64,000 nucleotides of DNA from Fidelibacterota bacterium (GTDB taxonomy: Bacteria; Pseudomonadota; Alphaproteobacteria; Rhodospirillales; Rhodospirillaceae): positions 62,001 through 126,000 of the forward strand of contig CANJPQ010000001.1 in NCBI GenBank assembly GCA_947476275.1, given 5' to 3'. Position 1 is the first letter of the stretch. Every line of letters begins with the position of its first letter. This document shows, one piece after another, positions 33,319 to 42,332 of the stretch. Position numbers and translations under genes: made by a program. The notes beneath the pieces are model-generated. The model did not search any database and was not told the DNA's origin. It worked only from the letters and a program-made list of their open reading frames with translations.

Positions 33319-34229
33319 CACCGCTCCTTCGGATCGAGGGCGTCGCGCAAGCCGTCGCCGATGAAGTTGAAGGAGAACATGGTGAGCGCCAGCAGGATCG
33401 CCGGAATGATCAGCATCCAGGGCGCGGTCTCCAGCGTGTTCGCGCCGCGCGAGATCAACACACCCCAGCTGGTCAGGGGTTCCTGTACGCCCAGGCCGAG
33501 GAAGCTGAGGTAGCTCTCCACCAGGATGTTGATCGGCACCAGCAGCGTCACATAGACGATCACCGGGCCGATCACGTTCGGGATGATGTGCCGCCGCAGG
33601 ATCGCCGGCGTTGCGACACCGGCGGCGTGGGCCGCTTCGACATACTCCTTCTTCTTCACCGCGAGCGTCTGCCCGCGCACGATGCGCGCCATGGTCAGCC
33701 ACTCGACGCAGCCGATGGCGAGAAACACGAGATAGATGTTCCGGCCGAACACCGTCACCAGGATGATGATGAAGAACAGCAGCGGCAGGGCGTAGAGCAC
33801 GTCCACGAACCGCATCATCGCCATATCCGTGCGCCCGCCGATGAACCCCGCCGTCGCGCCGTAGGTGACGCCGATGGAGAGGGAGACGAGCGTGGTGAGC
33901 AGGCCGATGGTGAGCGACACCCTCGCGCCGCTCCACACCGACACCCACAGATCGCGGCCGGTGTCGTCCGTGCCGAACCAATGCTTATCGGCCCAACTCG
34001 GCGCCTGGGAGATCGACTCCCAGGCTAGGTCTTCCAACGTATAGGGACTGAGCAACGGGCCGATTACCGCCATGAACGAGATCAGGCCGAGGATGCACAC
34101 ACCGGTCATCGCCGCGCGGTTCTTCACGAAGCGCCGGCGGGCATCCGCCCACAGGGAACGCCCCTGCACGCGGGCGGCCGCACCCATGAGCTTTTCCTGC
34201 GCGGCGGTCTGGGCGGCGAACAGGGTCAT
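33318..34229 (-). CDS. Opp/Dpp ABC transporter permease (DppC-type)
   Basis: 303 residues, about six membrane helices; cytoplasmic N-terminus followed by the first helix (MTGVCILGLISFMAVIGPLLSPY), the HWFGTDDTGRDLWVSVWSGARVSL segment and the EAA loop YVEAAHAAGVATPAILRRHIIPN, all typical of DppC/OppC. It overlaps the DppB-type gene by 4 bp. Confidence 0.93.
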   Translation of the reverse strand: MTLFAAQTAAQEKLMGAAARVQGRSLWADARRRFVKNRAAMTGVCILGLISFMAVIGPLLSPYTLEDLAWESISQAPSWADKHWFGTDDTGRDLWVSVWSGARVSLTIGLLTTLVSLSIGVTYGATAGFIGGRTDMAMMRFVDVLYALPLLFFIIILVTVFGRNIYLVFLAIGCVEWLTMARIVRGQTLAVKKKEYVEAAHAAGVATPAILRRHIIPNVIGPVIVYVTLLVPINILVESYLSFLGLGVQEPLTSWGVLISRGANTLETAPWMLIIPAILLALTMFSFNFIGDGLRDALDPKER

Positions 34230-35185
34230 TGATCGACCCGCACTTTGGGATCGAGCACGCCGTAAAGCAGGTCGACCACCAGGTTCATCAACACGACGGC
34301 GCCGGCGAACACGATCACGATGCCCAGCACCACGGGATAGTCGCGATTGAGCGCGCCCTGGATGAAGAATCGCCCCATGCCAGGCAACTGGAAGATTTGC
34401 TCGACGACCACCGCGCCCGTCACCACGCTGGCGACCGCGGGCCCTAGGTAGCTCACCACCGGCAGGAGCGCCGCGCGCAGGGCGTGGCGGGTGACGACGC
34501 GGTTCTCAGTCAGTCCCTTGGCGCGGGCCGTGCGGATGTAAGCCTGGTTCAGCACCTCGATCATCGCGGCGCGGGACAGGCGCGCGATCACCGCGACCTG
34601 CGGCAGCATCAGCGCGATCACCGGCATGATGTAGGGCACGTAAGGCCCGAGCCACGGGTAGGTGCGCGCGAGGGAGCCGCTTGGTTCAAGCGTGGCGATC
34701 GGCAGCAGGCGCAGTGTTACCCCGAACAGCAGAGTCAGCAGCGGCGCGAGCACAAAGCTGGGCACAGCAATCCCGGTCATGGCCACGGTCATGACTGCAT
34801 AGTCGGCGGCGCTGTTGCGCTTGAGGGCGCCGACGATCCCAAGCGTACCGCCGATCAGCGTCGCCAGGGTGAGGGCGGTCAGCCCGAGGCGCAGGCTCAC
34901 GGGAAGGCCCGTGGCGATGATCTGGGTGACCGTACGATCCGGATAGACAATCGACGGTCCGAACTCGCCGCGCATGGCGCGCCCGGCGTAGATCACGAAC
35001 TGCTCGAGCAGCGGCTTATCGAGGTCATAGGCCGCGCGCAGGTTGGCGACCACGGCCGGTTCGAGGGCCGCGTCCGCGTCGAACGGCCCGCCGGGTGCCG
35101 TGTGCATGAGCACAAACGACAGGCCGACGATCAAGAAGACCGTCGGAATCGCAATCAACAGGCGGCGCAACGCATAGGACGTCAT
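34226..35185 (-). CDS. Opp/Dpp ABC transporter permease (DppB-type)
   Basis: 319 residues starting MTSYALRRLLIAIPTVFLIVGLSFVLMHTAPGGPF, the classic DppB/OppB opening, with the EAA loop YIRTARAKGLTENRVVTRHALRAALLP and the end GVLDPKVRVD. ATG 35185 is used; the open frame runs further upstream without homology. It lies 80 bp downstream of the binding-protein gene. Confidence 0.93.
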   Translation of the reverse strand: MTSYALRRLLIAIPTVFLIVGLSFVLMHTAPGGPFDADAALEPAVVANLRAAYDLDKPLLEQFVIYAGRAMRGEFGPSIVYPDRTVTQIIATGLPVSLRLGLTALTLATLIGGTLGIVGALKRNSAADYAVMTVAMTGIAVPSFVLAPLLTLLFGVTLRLLPIATLEPSGSLARTYPWLGPYVPYIMPVIALMLPQVAVIARLSRAAMIEVLNQAYIRTARAKGLTENRVVTRHALRAALLPVVSYLGPAVASVVTGAVVVEQIFQLPGMGRFFIQGALNRDYPVVLGIVIVFAGAVVLMNLVVDLLYGVLDPKVRVDQ

Positions 35186-35265
35186 GGGTGGAAGACAGCC
35201 TACGCCATCCGCGGCCACAAGGGGCGCAAAAGCGCACTGATCGCCAGTTGGACTAATGCGCGTGA

Positions 35266-36867
35266 TTAAAGGGGGCGTTCGACGGCGATGTAACGCGAAA
35301 GGTTCACGTTGCGCACGTTGTCGGTCCACCCTTTCACATATTGGTGAACCAGCCGGCGCCCGGCGTAGTGATAGATCGGGATGACGGCATAGCTTTCCAT
35401 CAGGATCTTCTCGGCGGCCTGCATGGCCGCGACGCGCTTGGGCTGGTCGGCGGTAGTGTTGGCCTCGTTCATCAGCTTGTCGAATTCGGCATTTGCGAAC
35501 TTCGACACGTTGCTAATGTCCCCGGTGCGCAAAAGGTTGAGGAACGCGCCCGCATCGGCGAAGGGCGCGAAGTAGGCATAGCGCGCCACATCGTAGTTCC
35601 CCGTGCGGACCTGGCGTTGTAGATCGCGAAATTCCACGTTTACCAGTTCCGCTTCGACACCAAGCGCACGCCACATCGCGGCAAGGGCGACCGCCATCTT
35701 GCGATCTTCTTCCAGGGTATTGAACGTCAGCTTAAACTTGAGCGGGTTGGCCGGAGAGAAGCCGGCTTCGGCCAGCAGCTTCTTCGCTTCCGCGACGCGG
35801 GCGGCCTGCGGCTGTCCGGCGATGGATGCCTTGCTGGCCGTGTAGCCCGGCACCGCCGGCGGCACAAAGCTATACGCAGGCGTCACGCCTGTGTTGAAAA
35901 GCTTCTGCACCATGCCGTCGCGATCGATGACCATCGAGAGCGCCTTGCGCACCCGGATGTCGGTGAATGGCGGCTTGGTATTGTTGATGACGAAGTAGTA
36001 GATGCCGAGGCTCGGCGCGATGTGCAGTTCCTTGGCCAGGTTCTGGCGGATGAAGTCGATCTGGTCCGGCGGAAAGTTGAGGGCGATATCGAGTTCTTTG
36101 GCGCGGAATCGGTTCAGCACCGTGCCGAGGTTCTCGGTCGGGAAGTAGTTGACCTCTTCGATCTTCACGTTGGCCGCGTCATAGAACTTCGGGTTCTTCA
36201 CCAAGGTGATGCGTGTTTGCGGCACGCGTTCCTTCAACGTGTATGCGCCATTGGTGACGATATTGGCCGGGTCGGTCCAGGCGCGGCCAAACTTTTCCAC
36301 CACCTTCCGCGGCACCGGCAAGGCCTGGAACGAGGCCAGGGTCTCCAAGAAAACCGGCGAGGGCGAGGACAAGGTGAATTGCACCGTGCGCGCATCCACG
36401 GCTTTCACGCCCATGGTCTCGGCGGCGGCCGTCTTGCTGTGGACCGCTTCGGCGTTCTTGATCGACCAGAACCATTGGGCGTAACGGGCGAGCGTTTCCG
36501 GGTCCTGAACCCTGCGCGCCGAATAGACGAAGTCCTCCGCCGTCAGCGGCGAACCGTCGGACCACGTGAGATTGGGACGCAGTTTAAAGGTATAGGTCAG
36601 GCCGTCGGTGGACACCGTGTGGCTCTCGGCCGCGCCGGGAACGATCTCGCCCTTACCATCCACCGTCATCAGGCCGAGGTAGAGATCGTAGATGAGGGCC
36701 GCCGCCGAATTGCCGCCGGAGACGTGCGGATCAAGCGAGTCCGGATCGCTCGCGGTGCCGCGGTTGAACACCATCTTCGCTTGCGCGGCGTGTGCCGCGA
36801 AGCTCAGAGCGCAGGATGTCCCTGCCAGCAGAAGGGTGCGACGCGCGATCACCAATAGTGTGTCCAC
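35266..36867 (-). CDS. Opp/Dpp ABC transporter substrate-binding protein (SBP family 5)
   Basis: 533 residues with a signal peptide ending near AHAAQA. Family-5 marks: FNRGTASDPDSLDPHVSGG, LRPNLTWSDGSPLTAEDFVYSARR, the KNPKFYD segment and DIRVRKALSMVIDRDGMV. It binds peptides or other amide compounds in the periplasm. Its start overlaps the nitrilase-fold gene upstream by 19 bp, so the enzyme and transporter are translationally linked. Confidence 0.93.
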   Translation of the reverse strand: MDTLLVIARRTLLLAGTSCALSFAAHAAQAKMVFNRGTASDPDSLDPHVSGGNSAAALIYDLYLGLMTVDGKGEIVPGAAESHTVSTDGLTYTFKLRPNLTWSDGSPLTAEDFVYSARRVQDPETLARYAQWFWSIKNAEAVHSKTAAAETMGVKAVDARTVQFTLSSPSPVFLETLASFQALPVPRKVVEKFGRAWTDPANIVTNGAYTLKERVPQTRITLVKNPKFYDAANVKIEEVNYFPTENLGTVLNRFRAKELDIALNFPPDQIDFIRQNLAKELHIAPSLGIYYFVINNTKPPFTDIRVRKALSMVIDRDGMVQKLFNTGVTPAYSFVPPAVPGYTASKASIAGQPQAARVAEAKKLLAEAGFSPANPLKFKLTFNTLEEDRKMAVALAAMWRALGVEAELVNVEFRDLQRQVRTGNYDVARYAYFAPFADAGAFLNLLRTGDISNVSKFANAEFDKLMNEANTTADQPKRVAAMQAAEKILMESYAVIPIYHYAGRRLVHQYVKGWTDNVRNVNLSRYIAVERPL

Positions 36868-37925
36868 CGCGATTTTTCTTTGAACAGGCGGAACGCGTCC
36901 TGCCCGTTGGCGGGAAGAGTATCGAGGAACATGCCGGGATCATAGCGCTCTTGATACTGATCCATCACCGGGCGATAGAGCCGCATGTGCACATCGGGAA
37001 TGCGATGCTTGGCGCGAAAATCCTTCATCGGGATCACGGCAATGCGCTTGGTCTCGAACGCCCCCGCCATGGCCAGTTCCACGCCGCGCGGCCCGTAGAT
37101 CGCCGACCGGCCGGGACCGCCGTAGTTCGTGTCCTCGAGGAATCCTGTGCCGCGGCGGCCGACGTTGATCGAGTTGTTGGTGATCATCGTGTAGAGGCTG
37201 TTGTGATACGACGTCAGTTTCATGTCGTCGGATTCAAATCCGCCGGTCGCGGTGCGGCAGATGATCTCGGCCCCTTTCATGGCGAAGCAACGGAACAACT
37301 CCGGCTCGAACTGCACGGCAGACATGGCGATGTTGCCGATGTCGGTGCGTTCCACGGGGATTACGGCATCGACGCCGTACATCTCAACGAACCGGTCGTA
37401 CACGTCGTAGATCACCGAGGTGTACTGCTCCGAGCCCGGGAACATGCCGCGCACGTTGCGCTGCTTCCAATGCTTGGCGCGGACCGTGCCGTCCGGCCCC
37501 ATCAGGACCATCAGGTGCAGGATGTGGCCGGGCCAATTCACCGGGTCCTTGGCGTAGGTGCCGAAGGCGATATAGCAATTGTACTGCTTGGCCTTCGCAC
37601 CGACGCGTTCGACCTCCGGGCCGGGCACTTCGATGGCAAGGTTGTAGTGCTGCTCGCGCGTCCAGCGCTTGAAACCGGTGATCGGGAACTCGTGGAACAG
37701 CAGCAGGTCGGAACGCCCGCCGTAGCCCTGCGCCGCGTCGATGCATTCGATGAAGTAATCCAGATTGTTCTTGATGTCCGGCGCCGGGTTTTCGCCGTCG
37801 ACGCCGTGCACGCGTGTCTGCACGACCGCGACCGTCACGTTGTCCGAGCGCAACGGGACCGTTGGGTACGTGCCGTCGGCGCGGACCCGTTCCGCCTCCG
37901 ATGGTTCCGGTTTCGCAGCGCACAT
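36849..37925 (-). CDS. Cytoplasmic nitrilase-fold protein with altered active site
   Basis: 358 residues without a signal peptide; first gene of the Opp/Dpp-type operon, with AGGGGA 8 bases before ATG 37925. The sequence aligns without gaps around the AmiE catalytic residues: Glu79 (FHEFPITGF) and Lys151 (RAKHWKQRNVRG) are kept, AmiE Glu142 corresponds to Arg159, and the nucleophile Cys166 to Ser202 (GNIAMSAVQFEPELFRCFAMKG). The same two changes occur in the exported paralog at 30164. It could be a divergent amidase using Ser, a different hydrolase, or a binding protein. Confidence 0.87.
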   Translation of the reverse strand: MCAAKPEPSEAERVRADGTYPTVPLRSDNVTVAVVQTRVHGVDGENPAPDIKNNLDYFIECIDAAQGYGGRSDLLLFHEFPITGFKRWTREQHYNLAIEVPGPEVERVGAKAKQYNCYIAFGTYAKDPVNWPGHILHLMVLMGPDGTVRAKHWKQRNVRGMFPGSEQYTSVIYDVYDRFVEMYGVDAVIPVERTDIGNIAMSAVQFEPELFRCFAMKGAEIICRTATGGFESDDMKLTSYHNSLYTMITNNSINVGRRGTGFLEDTNYGGPGRSAIYGPRGVELAMAGAFETKRIAVIPMKDFRAKHRIPDVHMRLYRPVMDQYQERYDPGMFLDTLPANGQDAFRLFKEKSRWTHYW

Positions 37926-38096
37926 GACTCAATTCCCCTACTTGCTGGTCCCCAAGCGCAACGAGGCTAGGGGGCGAATGCGCTTCCGGCAAGTCCACTC
38001 GCCTCCGCAAAGTCACGCCAAGCTGGAATGGCGGGGGCTGTTCGGTAGAATTGGACAAATGCCGTCTCGGACGTTGGAATTGGTGCAGGATTTGTG

Positions 38097-38885
38097 ATGA
38101 AAAGACGGGAAGTGTTTGGCGTGGCAGCAGCGGGGGTTGCAGTGGGGTCATCGAACGTAATGGCGGCGGCGCGGCCGCGGACACCCAAGACATTCGTGCT
38201 GGTGCATGGCGCGTGGCACGGCGGCTGGTGCTGGAAGCACGTGACGCCGTTGCTGCGGGCCGCCGGCGCGGACGTTTACGTGCCGACTCTCACGGGTCTT
38301 GGCGAACGCGCCCATCTCGCGTCACCGGACGTGAACCTCTCCACCCATGTCACCGACGTGGAGATGCTGATCGAAGCGGAAGAACTCACCGACGTGATCC
38401 TCGTGGGCCATTCCTATGCCGGGCATGTCATCCCCCTGGTGGCGGATCGCATCAAGGCGCGCATACGCCACCTGGTGTTCCTCGATGCGGTGATGGCGGT
38501 CGACGGCAAGCCGTTCCTGCCGCCCGAGGTTGGCGCAGCCCGCGCCAAAGTCGCCGACCGCGGCTTCCAGCAGGAGATCCCGGACGTCTCCTGGTTCGGG
38601 GTGCCGGCAGATCATCCCGATGCGGCGTGGGTGAGGCGTCATCTCACGCCGCATCCGCTGCCGACGCTGATGGAAACGGTGCATTACAAGAACGGCGGCC
38701 CCGCGGGCGTACCGAAGACCTATATCCGATGCCTCCAGCGCCGCGACATGAGCGTGCCCGATCCGGTGGAGCCCGAAGTGCGCGGCAAGCCGGAATGGAC
38801 CTGGAAAACCATCGATACCGGCCACGACGTGATGGTCACCAAGCCGAAGGAACTGGCGGCGATGCTGCTCGCGATCGCCTCATGA
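38097..38885 (+). CDS. Exported alpha/beta hydrolase
   Basis: 262 residues. The N-terminus MKRREVFGVAAAGVAVG has a Tat-like start with an imperfect motif (KRREVF), so export is probable. The core matches esterases of the hydroxynitrile-lyase/SABP2 group: VLVHGAWHGGWCWKHV, nucleophile Ser106 in GHSYAG, Asp in LVFLDAVM and His in TGHDVM. It is divergent from the nitrilase/Opp operon across 171 bp and may share its control. AGGA precedes ATG 38097. Confidence 0.85.
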   Translation: MKRREVFGVAAAGVAVGSSNVMAAARPRTPKTFVLVHGAWHGGWCWKHVTPLLRAAGADVYVPTLTGLGERAHLASPDVNLSTHVTDVEMLIEAEELTDVILVGHSYAGHVIPLVADRIKARIRHLVFLDAVMAVDGKPFLPPEVGAARAKVADRGFQQEIPDVSWFGVPADHPDAAWVRRHLTPHPLPTLMETVHYKNGGPAGVPKTYIRCLQRRDMSVPDPVEPEVRGKPEWTWKTIDTGHDVMVTKPKELAAMLLAIAS

Positions 38886-38961
38886 GGTCGCCGTCGTTTA
38901 TGAGTCCAAACTAAAACTTCGCACCGGTCTGCGCGCCAACATGCGCTAAGATCGCAGCCTC

Positions 38962-40140
38962 ATGCCCGTCCTGGTCCTAATCGTCTTCGTCAGCATGCTC
39001 GGCAACAGCGTGTTGGCGCCGTTGATCCCGTTCTATGCGCTGCGACTCGGGGTCACGCCGGAATACATCACGATCCTCGCGGCAGTGTTCTCCGTCTTCC
39101 AATTCATCGGCGCGCCGATCTGGGGCCGCATCAGCGACAGGGTTGGCCGCAAGCCCGTGCTCATCGGCACGGTGGCGGGAACCGCGATTGGTTTCGTTCT
39201 GCTCGCATTCGCGGACTCGATCTGGCTGCTTCTGCTCGCGCGCATCGTCGGCGGCTTCGCCGCGGGCAATCTCTCTACCGCCTATGCGTACGTGAGCGAC
39301 ATCACTACGTCGGAAACGCGCGCCGCAGGGATGGGGAAAGTGGGAGCAGCCTTCGGTCTGGGCTTCGTCGTCGGGCCGGTGATCAGCGGCTTCCTCGCCG
39401 GGGGGGATTCCCTGGTCGATGCGAACTTCGTACGCCCGGCGCTTGCGTCCGCCACGCTGGCGATCATCGCGCTGCTTGGTACGATTTTCTTCCTGAAGGA
39501 GAGCAAGATGCCCAACCCGGCCGCGCGACGCGTGCCGGCGCACCCGTTTGCGCCGATGCGCGCGGTGCTGCGCAATCGCAATCTCGCGATGGTTCTTATT
39601 CTCGGCGCGATCTGTTTCACTGCGGTTGCGCAGCGCGAAACGACCGTCGCGCTATGGCTGCATGACTTCTTCGGGATGTCGCCGCGCGAACTCGGCTACG
39701 TGTTCGCCTATGTCGGCCTTCTGATCACCATCTTCCAAGGCGCCGCATTGGCGCGTCTCAGCCGCCGGATCGGCGATGGCCGTGTGCTGATCTCCGGCAT
39801 CGTCGTCTATATCGTCGGCTTGATTTGTCTCGTGGTCACCGATGGCATCCCGCTATTGATCGTGGGCACCACCTGCAATGCCTACGGCACGGCGGTGCTC
39901 TCGATCACCCTGCCGACCGTGGCGTCGAAACTCGCGCGGCCGGACGAACGTGGTTTGGTGATGGGTGCGTATCAGGGGGCCGCGAGTTTCGGCCGGTTCC
40001 TAGGCCCGGCCTTCTCCGGCACGATCTACGCGCATGTTGGCCACACGGCGCCCTTTGCCAGCGGCGCGGCCGGACTGTGTATAGGGCTCGTGCTGGCCGT
40101 GATCCTGCAGCGGCGTCTACAGGCGGCGGCCGAGAGTTAG
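38962..40140 (+). CDS. MFS efflux transporter (TetA/DHA1-like)
   Basis: 392 residues, about 12 helices. Motif A is GRISDRVGRKPVL; motif C-like GLGFVVGPVISGFL in helix 5 is typical of drug:H+ antiporters. It starts right at the N-terminal helix (MPVLVLIVFVSMLGNSVLAPLIPFYA). A -10-like GCTAAGATC lies 9 bases before the ATG, so the message may be nearly leaderless. The substrate is unknown. Confidence 0.87.
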   Translation: MPVLVLIVFVSMLGNSVLAPLIPFYALRLGVTPEYITILAAVFSVFQFIGAPIWGRISDRVGRKPVLIGTVAGTAIGFVLLAFADSIWLLLLARIVGGFAAGNLSTAYAYVSDITTSETRAAGMGKVGAAFGLGFVVGPVISGFLAGGDSLVDANFVRPALASATLAIIALLGTIFFLKESKMPNPAARRVPAHPFAPMRAVLRNRNLAMVLILGAICFTAVAQRETTVALWLHDFFGMSPRELGYVFAYVGLLITIFQGAALARLSRRIGDGRVLISGIVVYIVGLICLVVTDGIPLLIVGTTCNAYGTAVLSITLPTVASKLARPDERGLVMGAYQGAASFGRFLGPAFSGTIYAHVGHTAPFASGAAGLCIGLVLAVILQRRLQAAAES

Positions 40141-40496
40141 CTCGCCGCCATCTTGTCGGCGAGTTCTTCCGGGCTCACGTCGTCGGTTGCCTGCAGCGCT
40201 TCCAACTCCTGATGCACGATGCGCAGGATGCGCGAGATGTACTCCGCGTGCCACGCTTGGCGTTCCTGTGCGGCGTCGTCGTCCGGACGATAGGCGTCGA
40301 TGTTCGCCTTGGTCACCGGCGTGCCCGCCTCCAGCAGGCGCTCGACCGTGTCGAGACGCTCGCGGGTGACGGCGAGTTCGCCGGCCACGGCCATGGTGAT
40401 GGACAGCACGCGCTCGACTGCCGGGTCGTCGAAGAAGTAGGGGCGCTTGCCCTTGGCTTTGGCGTTGGCCAGGGTATTGACGTCGAGGGTAGTCAT
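40137..40496 (-). CDS. Small helical protein downstream of a methyltransferase
   Basis: 119 residues, mostly helical and acidic, no Cys. Visible segments are PYFFDDPAVERVLSITMAVAGELAVTRERLDTVERLLEAG, YRPDDDAAQERQAWHAEYISRILRIVHQELEAL and EELADKM. The function is not recognised. GGAGCGCC precedes ATG 40496. It starts 10 bp after the methyltransferase stop, so it is almost certainly in that transcript and may be a partner protein. Confidence 0.7.
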   Translation of the reverse strand: MTTLDVNTLANAKAKGKRPYFFDDPAVERVLSITMAVAGELAVTRERLDTVERLLEAGTPVTKANIDAYRPDDDAAQERQAWHAEYISRILRIVHQELEALQATDDVSPEELADKMAAS

Positions 40497-40506
40497 CGAG
40501 GCGCTC

Positions 40507-41724
40507 CTATTTCCATCCGCCGAACATATACCATCCCCGCCATGCGCGGGTGGTCGGGGCCGTATTCGTTTTCTCGGGGGCATGCCGCGACAGGGAGCCT
40601 GCCCACGGCTGATAGAAGCCGGGCTCCACGTCCGAAACGACTTCGCCCTCGATCAGCTTGTCTTTTTGGAAGCCCGCGGCCGTCATCAGGTCGATCACGT
40701 TCATCGTGTGGAACTTCGACCAGAACGGCTCATTGTTGTACCAGGCGTCCCAATCCTTGGTGAATTTCTCCCACAGCGGAGTGGACTCGGTGAAGTTCGG
40801 CTGCTCTGCATGCAGTGTCATGCCGCCGGGCGCGAGCAATTCATAAATGCGCTTCATGCCATTGGTGATCGCCGGCGCGGAAGTCTCGTGCCAGAACATG
40901 GTGGATTGGATCCAGTCGAAGCTGTTCGGCTCGAACGGAAGATCCTCGAGTGCCGCCTGTACGAACTTCACCTTGTCGTAGCCCATGGCTTGCGCCCGCG
41001 CATGGCCATAGCGCAGCACCGGCGCGCCGACGTCGACCACGATCACTTCCGCGTCGGGAAACGCTTGCGCGATCGGCAGCGTATTACTGCCGATGCCGCC
41101 GCCGAGATCCATGATCCGCTTCGGTTTGAAGTCGGGCCAGCGCTCACGGACGAACTTCGCCACCCCGCGTCCGCCGCCGTCGTTGCGCGCCGACATGGAG
41201 CCGGCGCCGGTCACGAATACGCCCAGGTCGTAGTTGGCCGGGCCGCTCACGTCGTCCGGCACGAGTTCGCCGTAATAGCTGCCGGGCATGCAGTGATTGT
41301 CGACTTCCGAGATGTAGCGCGGGATCTTGGTCTGCGGATTGAGCTGCAACGTCGGCTTGGCGTCGTTGAGCTCTTTTGCCCGCGCGATAAGCGCATCGAG
41401 CTGCCGAAGCGCGATCGCGCGTCCGGTTTGCTGGCGCATTTCCATGGTGTTGCGTCGAAGGGCGGCCCACGTTTGATAGAGCGGATCCGTGCGCATGGCG
41501 TCGCGCACTTCCACGCGCGTCGCGATCTCGCGGCCTTGGGCCTTCTTGAAGGCCGGCTTCACCCGCTGCTCGAACGCCAGTTTTGTCCCCGGAAAGAGTT
41601 GCGTGCCCAAATGGACGTTCACGCTGGTCAGGAAATTGAACCTCGCGATCTCGTCGTGGTTCACCTTGGCGCCCAGGGCGTTGGGCGCAGTCCGGTCATA
41701 GGTTGGGGGCAGGGAGGCAGCCAT
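40507..41724 (-). CDS. SAM-dependent methyltransferase with N-terminal extension
   Basis: 405 residues. The class I methyltransferase core occupies about 190-330: motif I IMDLGGGIGSNTLPIAQAFP, motif II VIVVDVGAP, then AALEDLPFEPNSFDWIQST and LLAPGGMTLHAEQPN. The N-terminal 190 residues are helical and specific to this subfamily (TYDRTAPNALGAKVNHDEIARFNFL). The C-terminal end PTTRAWRGWYMFGGWK is aromatic-rich. A perfect palindrome lies 20 bp upstream. The substrate is unknown. Confidence 0.83.
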   Translation of the reverse strand: MAASLPPTYDRTAPNALGAKVNHDEIARFNFLTSVNVHLGTQLFPGTKLAFEQRVKPAFKKAQGREIATRVEVRDAMRTDPLYQTWAALRRNTMEMRQQTGRAIALRQLDALIARAKELNDAKPTLQLNPQTKIPRYISEVDNHCMPGSYYGELVPDDVSGPANYDLGVFVTGAGSMSARNDGGGRGVAKFVRERWPDFKPKRIMDLGGGIGSNTLPIAQAFPDAEVIVVDVGAPVLRYGHARAQAMGYDKVKFVQAALEDLPFEPNSFDWIQSTMFWHETSAPAITNGMKRIYELLAPGGMTLHAEQPNFTESTPLWEKFTKDWDAWYNNEPFWSKFHTMNVIDLMTAAGFQKDKLIEGEVVSDVEPGFYQPWAGSLSRHAPEKTNTAPTTRAWRGWYMFGGWK

Positions 41725-41744
41725 GAACCATATCCTTCCTTCAT

Positions 41745-41816
41745 GCTTGCGCAGCGCAAGCCTACGGCTGACCGTATTTTATCTCTATCGCATACGGAAA
41801 TAGGGGATTTCCCCTA
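41745..41816. promoter_or_regulatory. Cluster of inverted repeats between divergent methyltransferase and ferredoxin genes
   Basis: Three inverted repeats stand close together: GCTTGCGC-A-GCGCAAGC (41745-41761), CCGTAT/ATACGG (about 41772-41797) and TAGGGG-ATTT-CCCCTA (41801-41816). A further CCCTT/AAGGG follows near 41831. The first lies 20 bp from the methyltransferase start. They are likely operators or leader hairpins; no local regulator is identified. Confidence 0.55.
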
Positions 41817-41932
41817 CCGGACAGTCGTAGTGCCCTTGAAGGGGGGCGCGAAATTCCCTTGCCGACGCGGCGGCACCTGAGATACCCACCGCAGCGCTTC
41901 CACCCGCCCCACGGAAGACCCTAGAGGAAACA

Positions 41933-42250
41933 ATGGTCGCCATTCACGTCACCAACCGCGCCGGCCAGGCACATACCCTTCAAGGCCAAAGCGGCTCGAA
42001 CCTTATGGAAGTCCTGCGGGACGCCAATATGGACGTCGAGGCGATCTGTGGCGGCTGCTGCTCCTGCGCCACCTGCCATGTGTTCATCGAGGGCGCTTGG
42101 GCGGCAAAACTGCCGCCGCGCTCCCCGGATGAGCAGGAATTGGTGGAGGAGACCGAAAGCTACCGTCCGGATGCCTCGCGCTTGTCTTGCCAGGTCAAGT
42201 TGACGGATGCGCTCGACGGGCTCACCGTCACCGTCGCTCCGGAAGAGTAG
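41933..42250 (+). CDS. [2Fe-2S] ferredoxin, adrenodoxin type
   Basis: 105 residues with the plant/adrenodoxin-type cluster ligands: CGGCCSCATCHVF supplies three cysteines (C-x5-C-x2-C, with an extra Cys in the loop) and SRLSCQV the fourth. LPPRSPDEQELVEET between them is the usual acidic partner-binding region. It would pass electrons to a P450 or Rieske oxygenase; the Rieske enzyme at 5907 is the only candidate in the window. AGAGGAAAC precedes the ATG. Confidence 0.92.
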   Translation: MVAIHVTNRAGQAHTLQGQSGSNLMEVLRDANMDVEAICGGCCSCATCHVFIEGAWAAKLPPRSPDEQELVEETESYRPDASRLSCQVKLTDALDGLTVTVAPEE

Positions 42251-42332
42251 CGTTCACAGTCTTTGGCGCGTCGATTTACCCACGCGCCCAGACCCGGTAG
42301 AACCCGGACCTGTCATTCTGCACAGGTGTCGC

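Noticed and set aside
33319-33981. Upstream extension of the DppD-type ATPase open frame.
   Set aside because: It runs out of frame through the DppC-type permease gene; the ATPase begins at ATG 33318, coupled to the permease stop.
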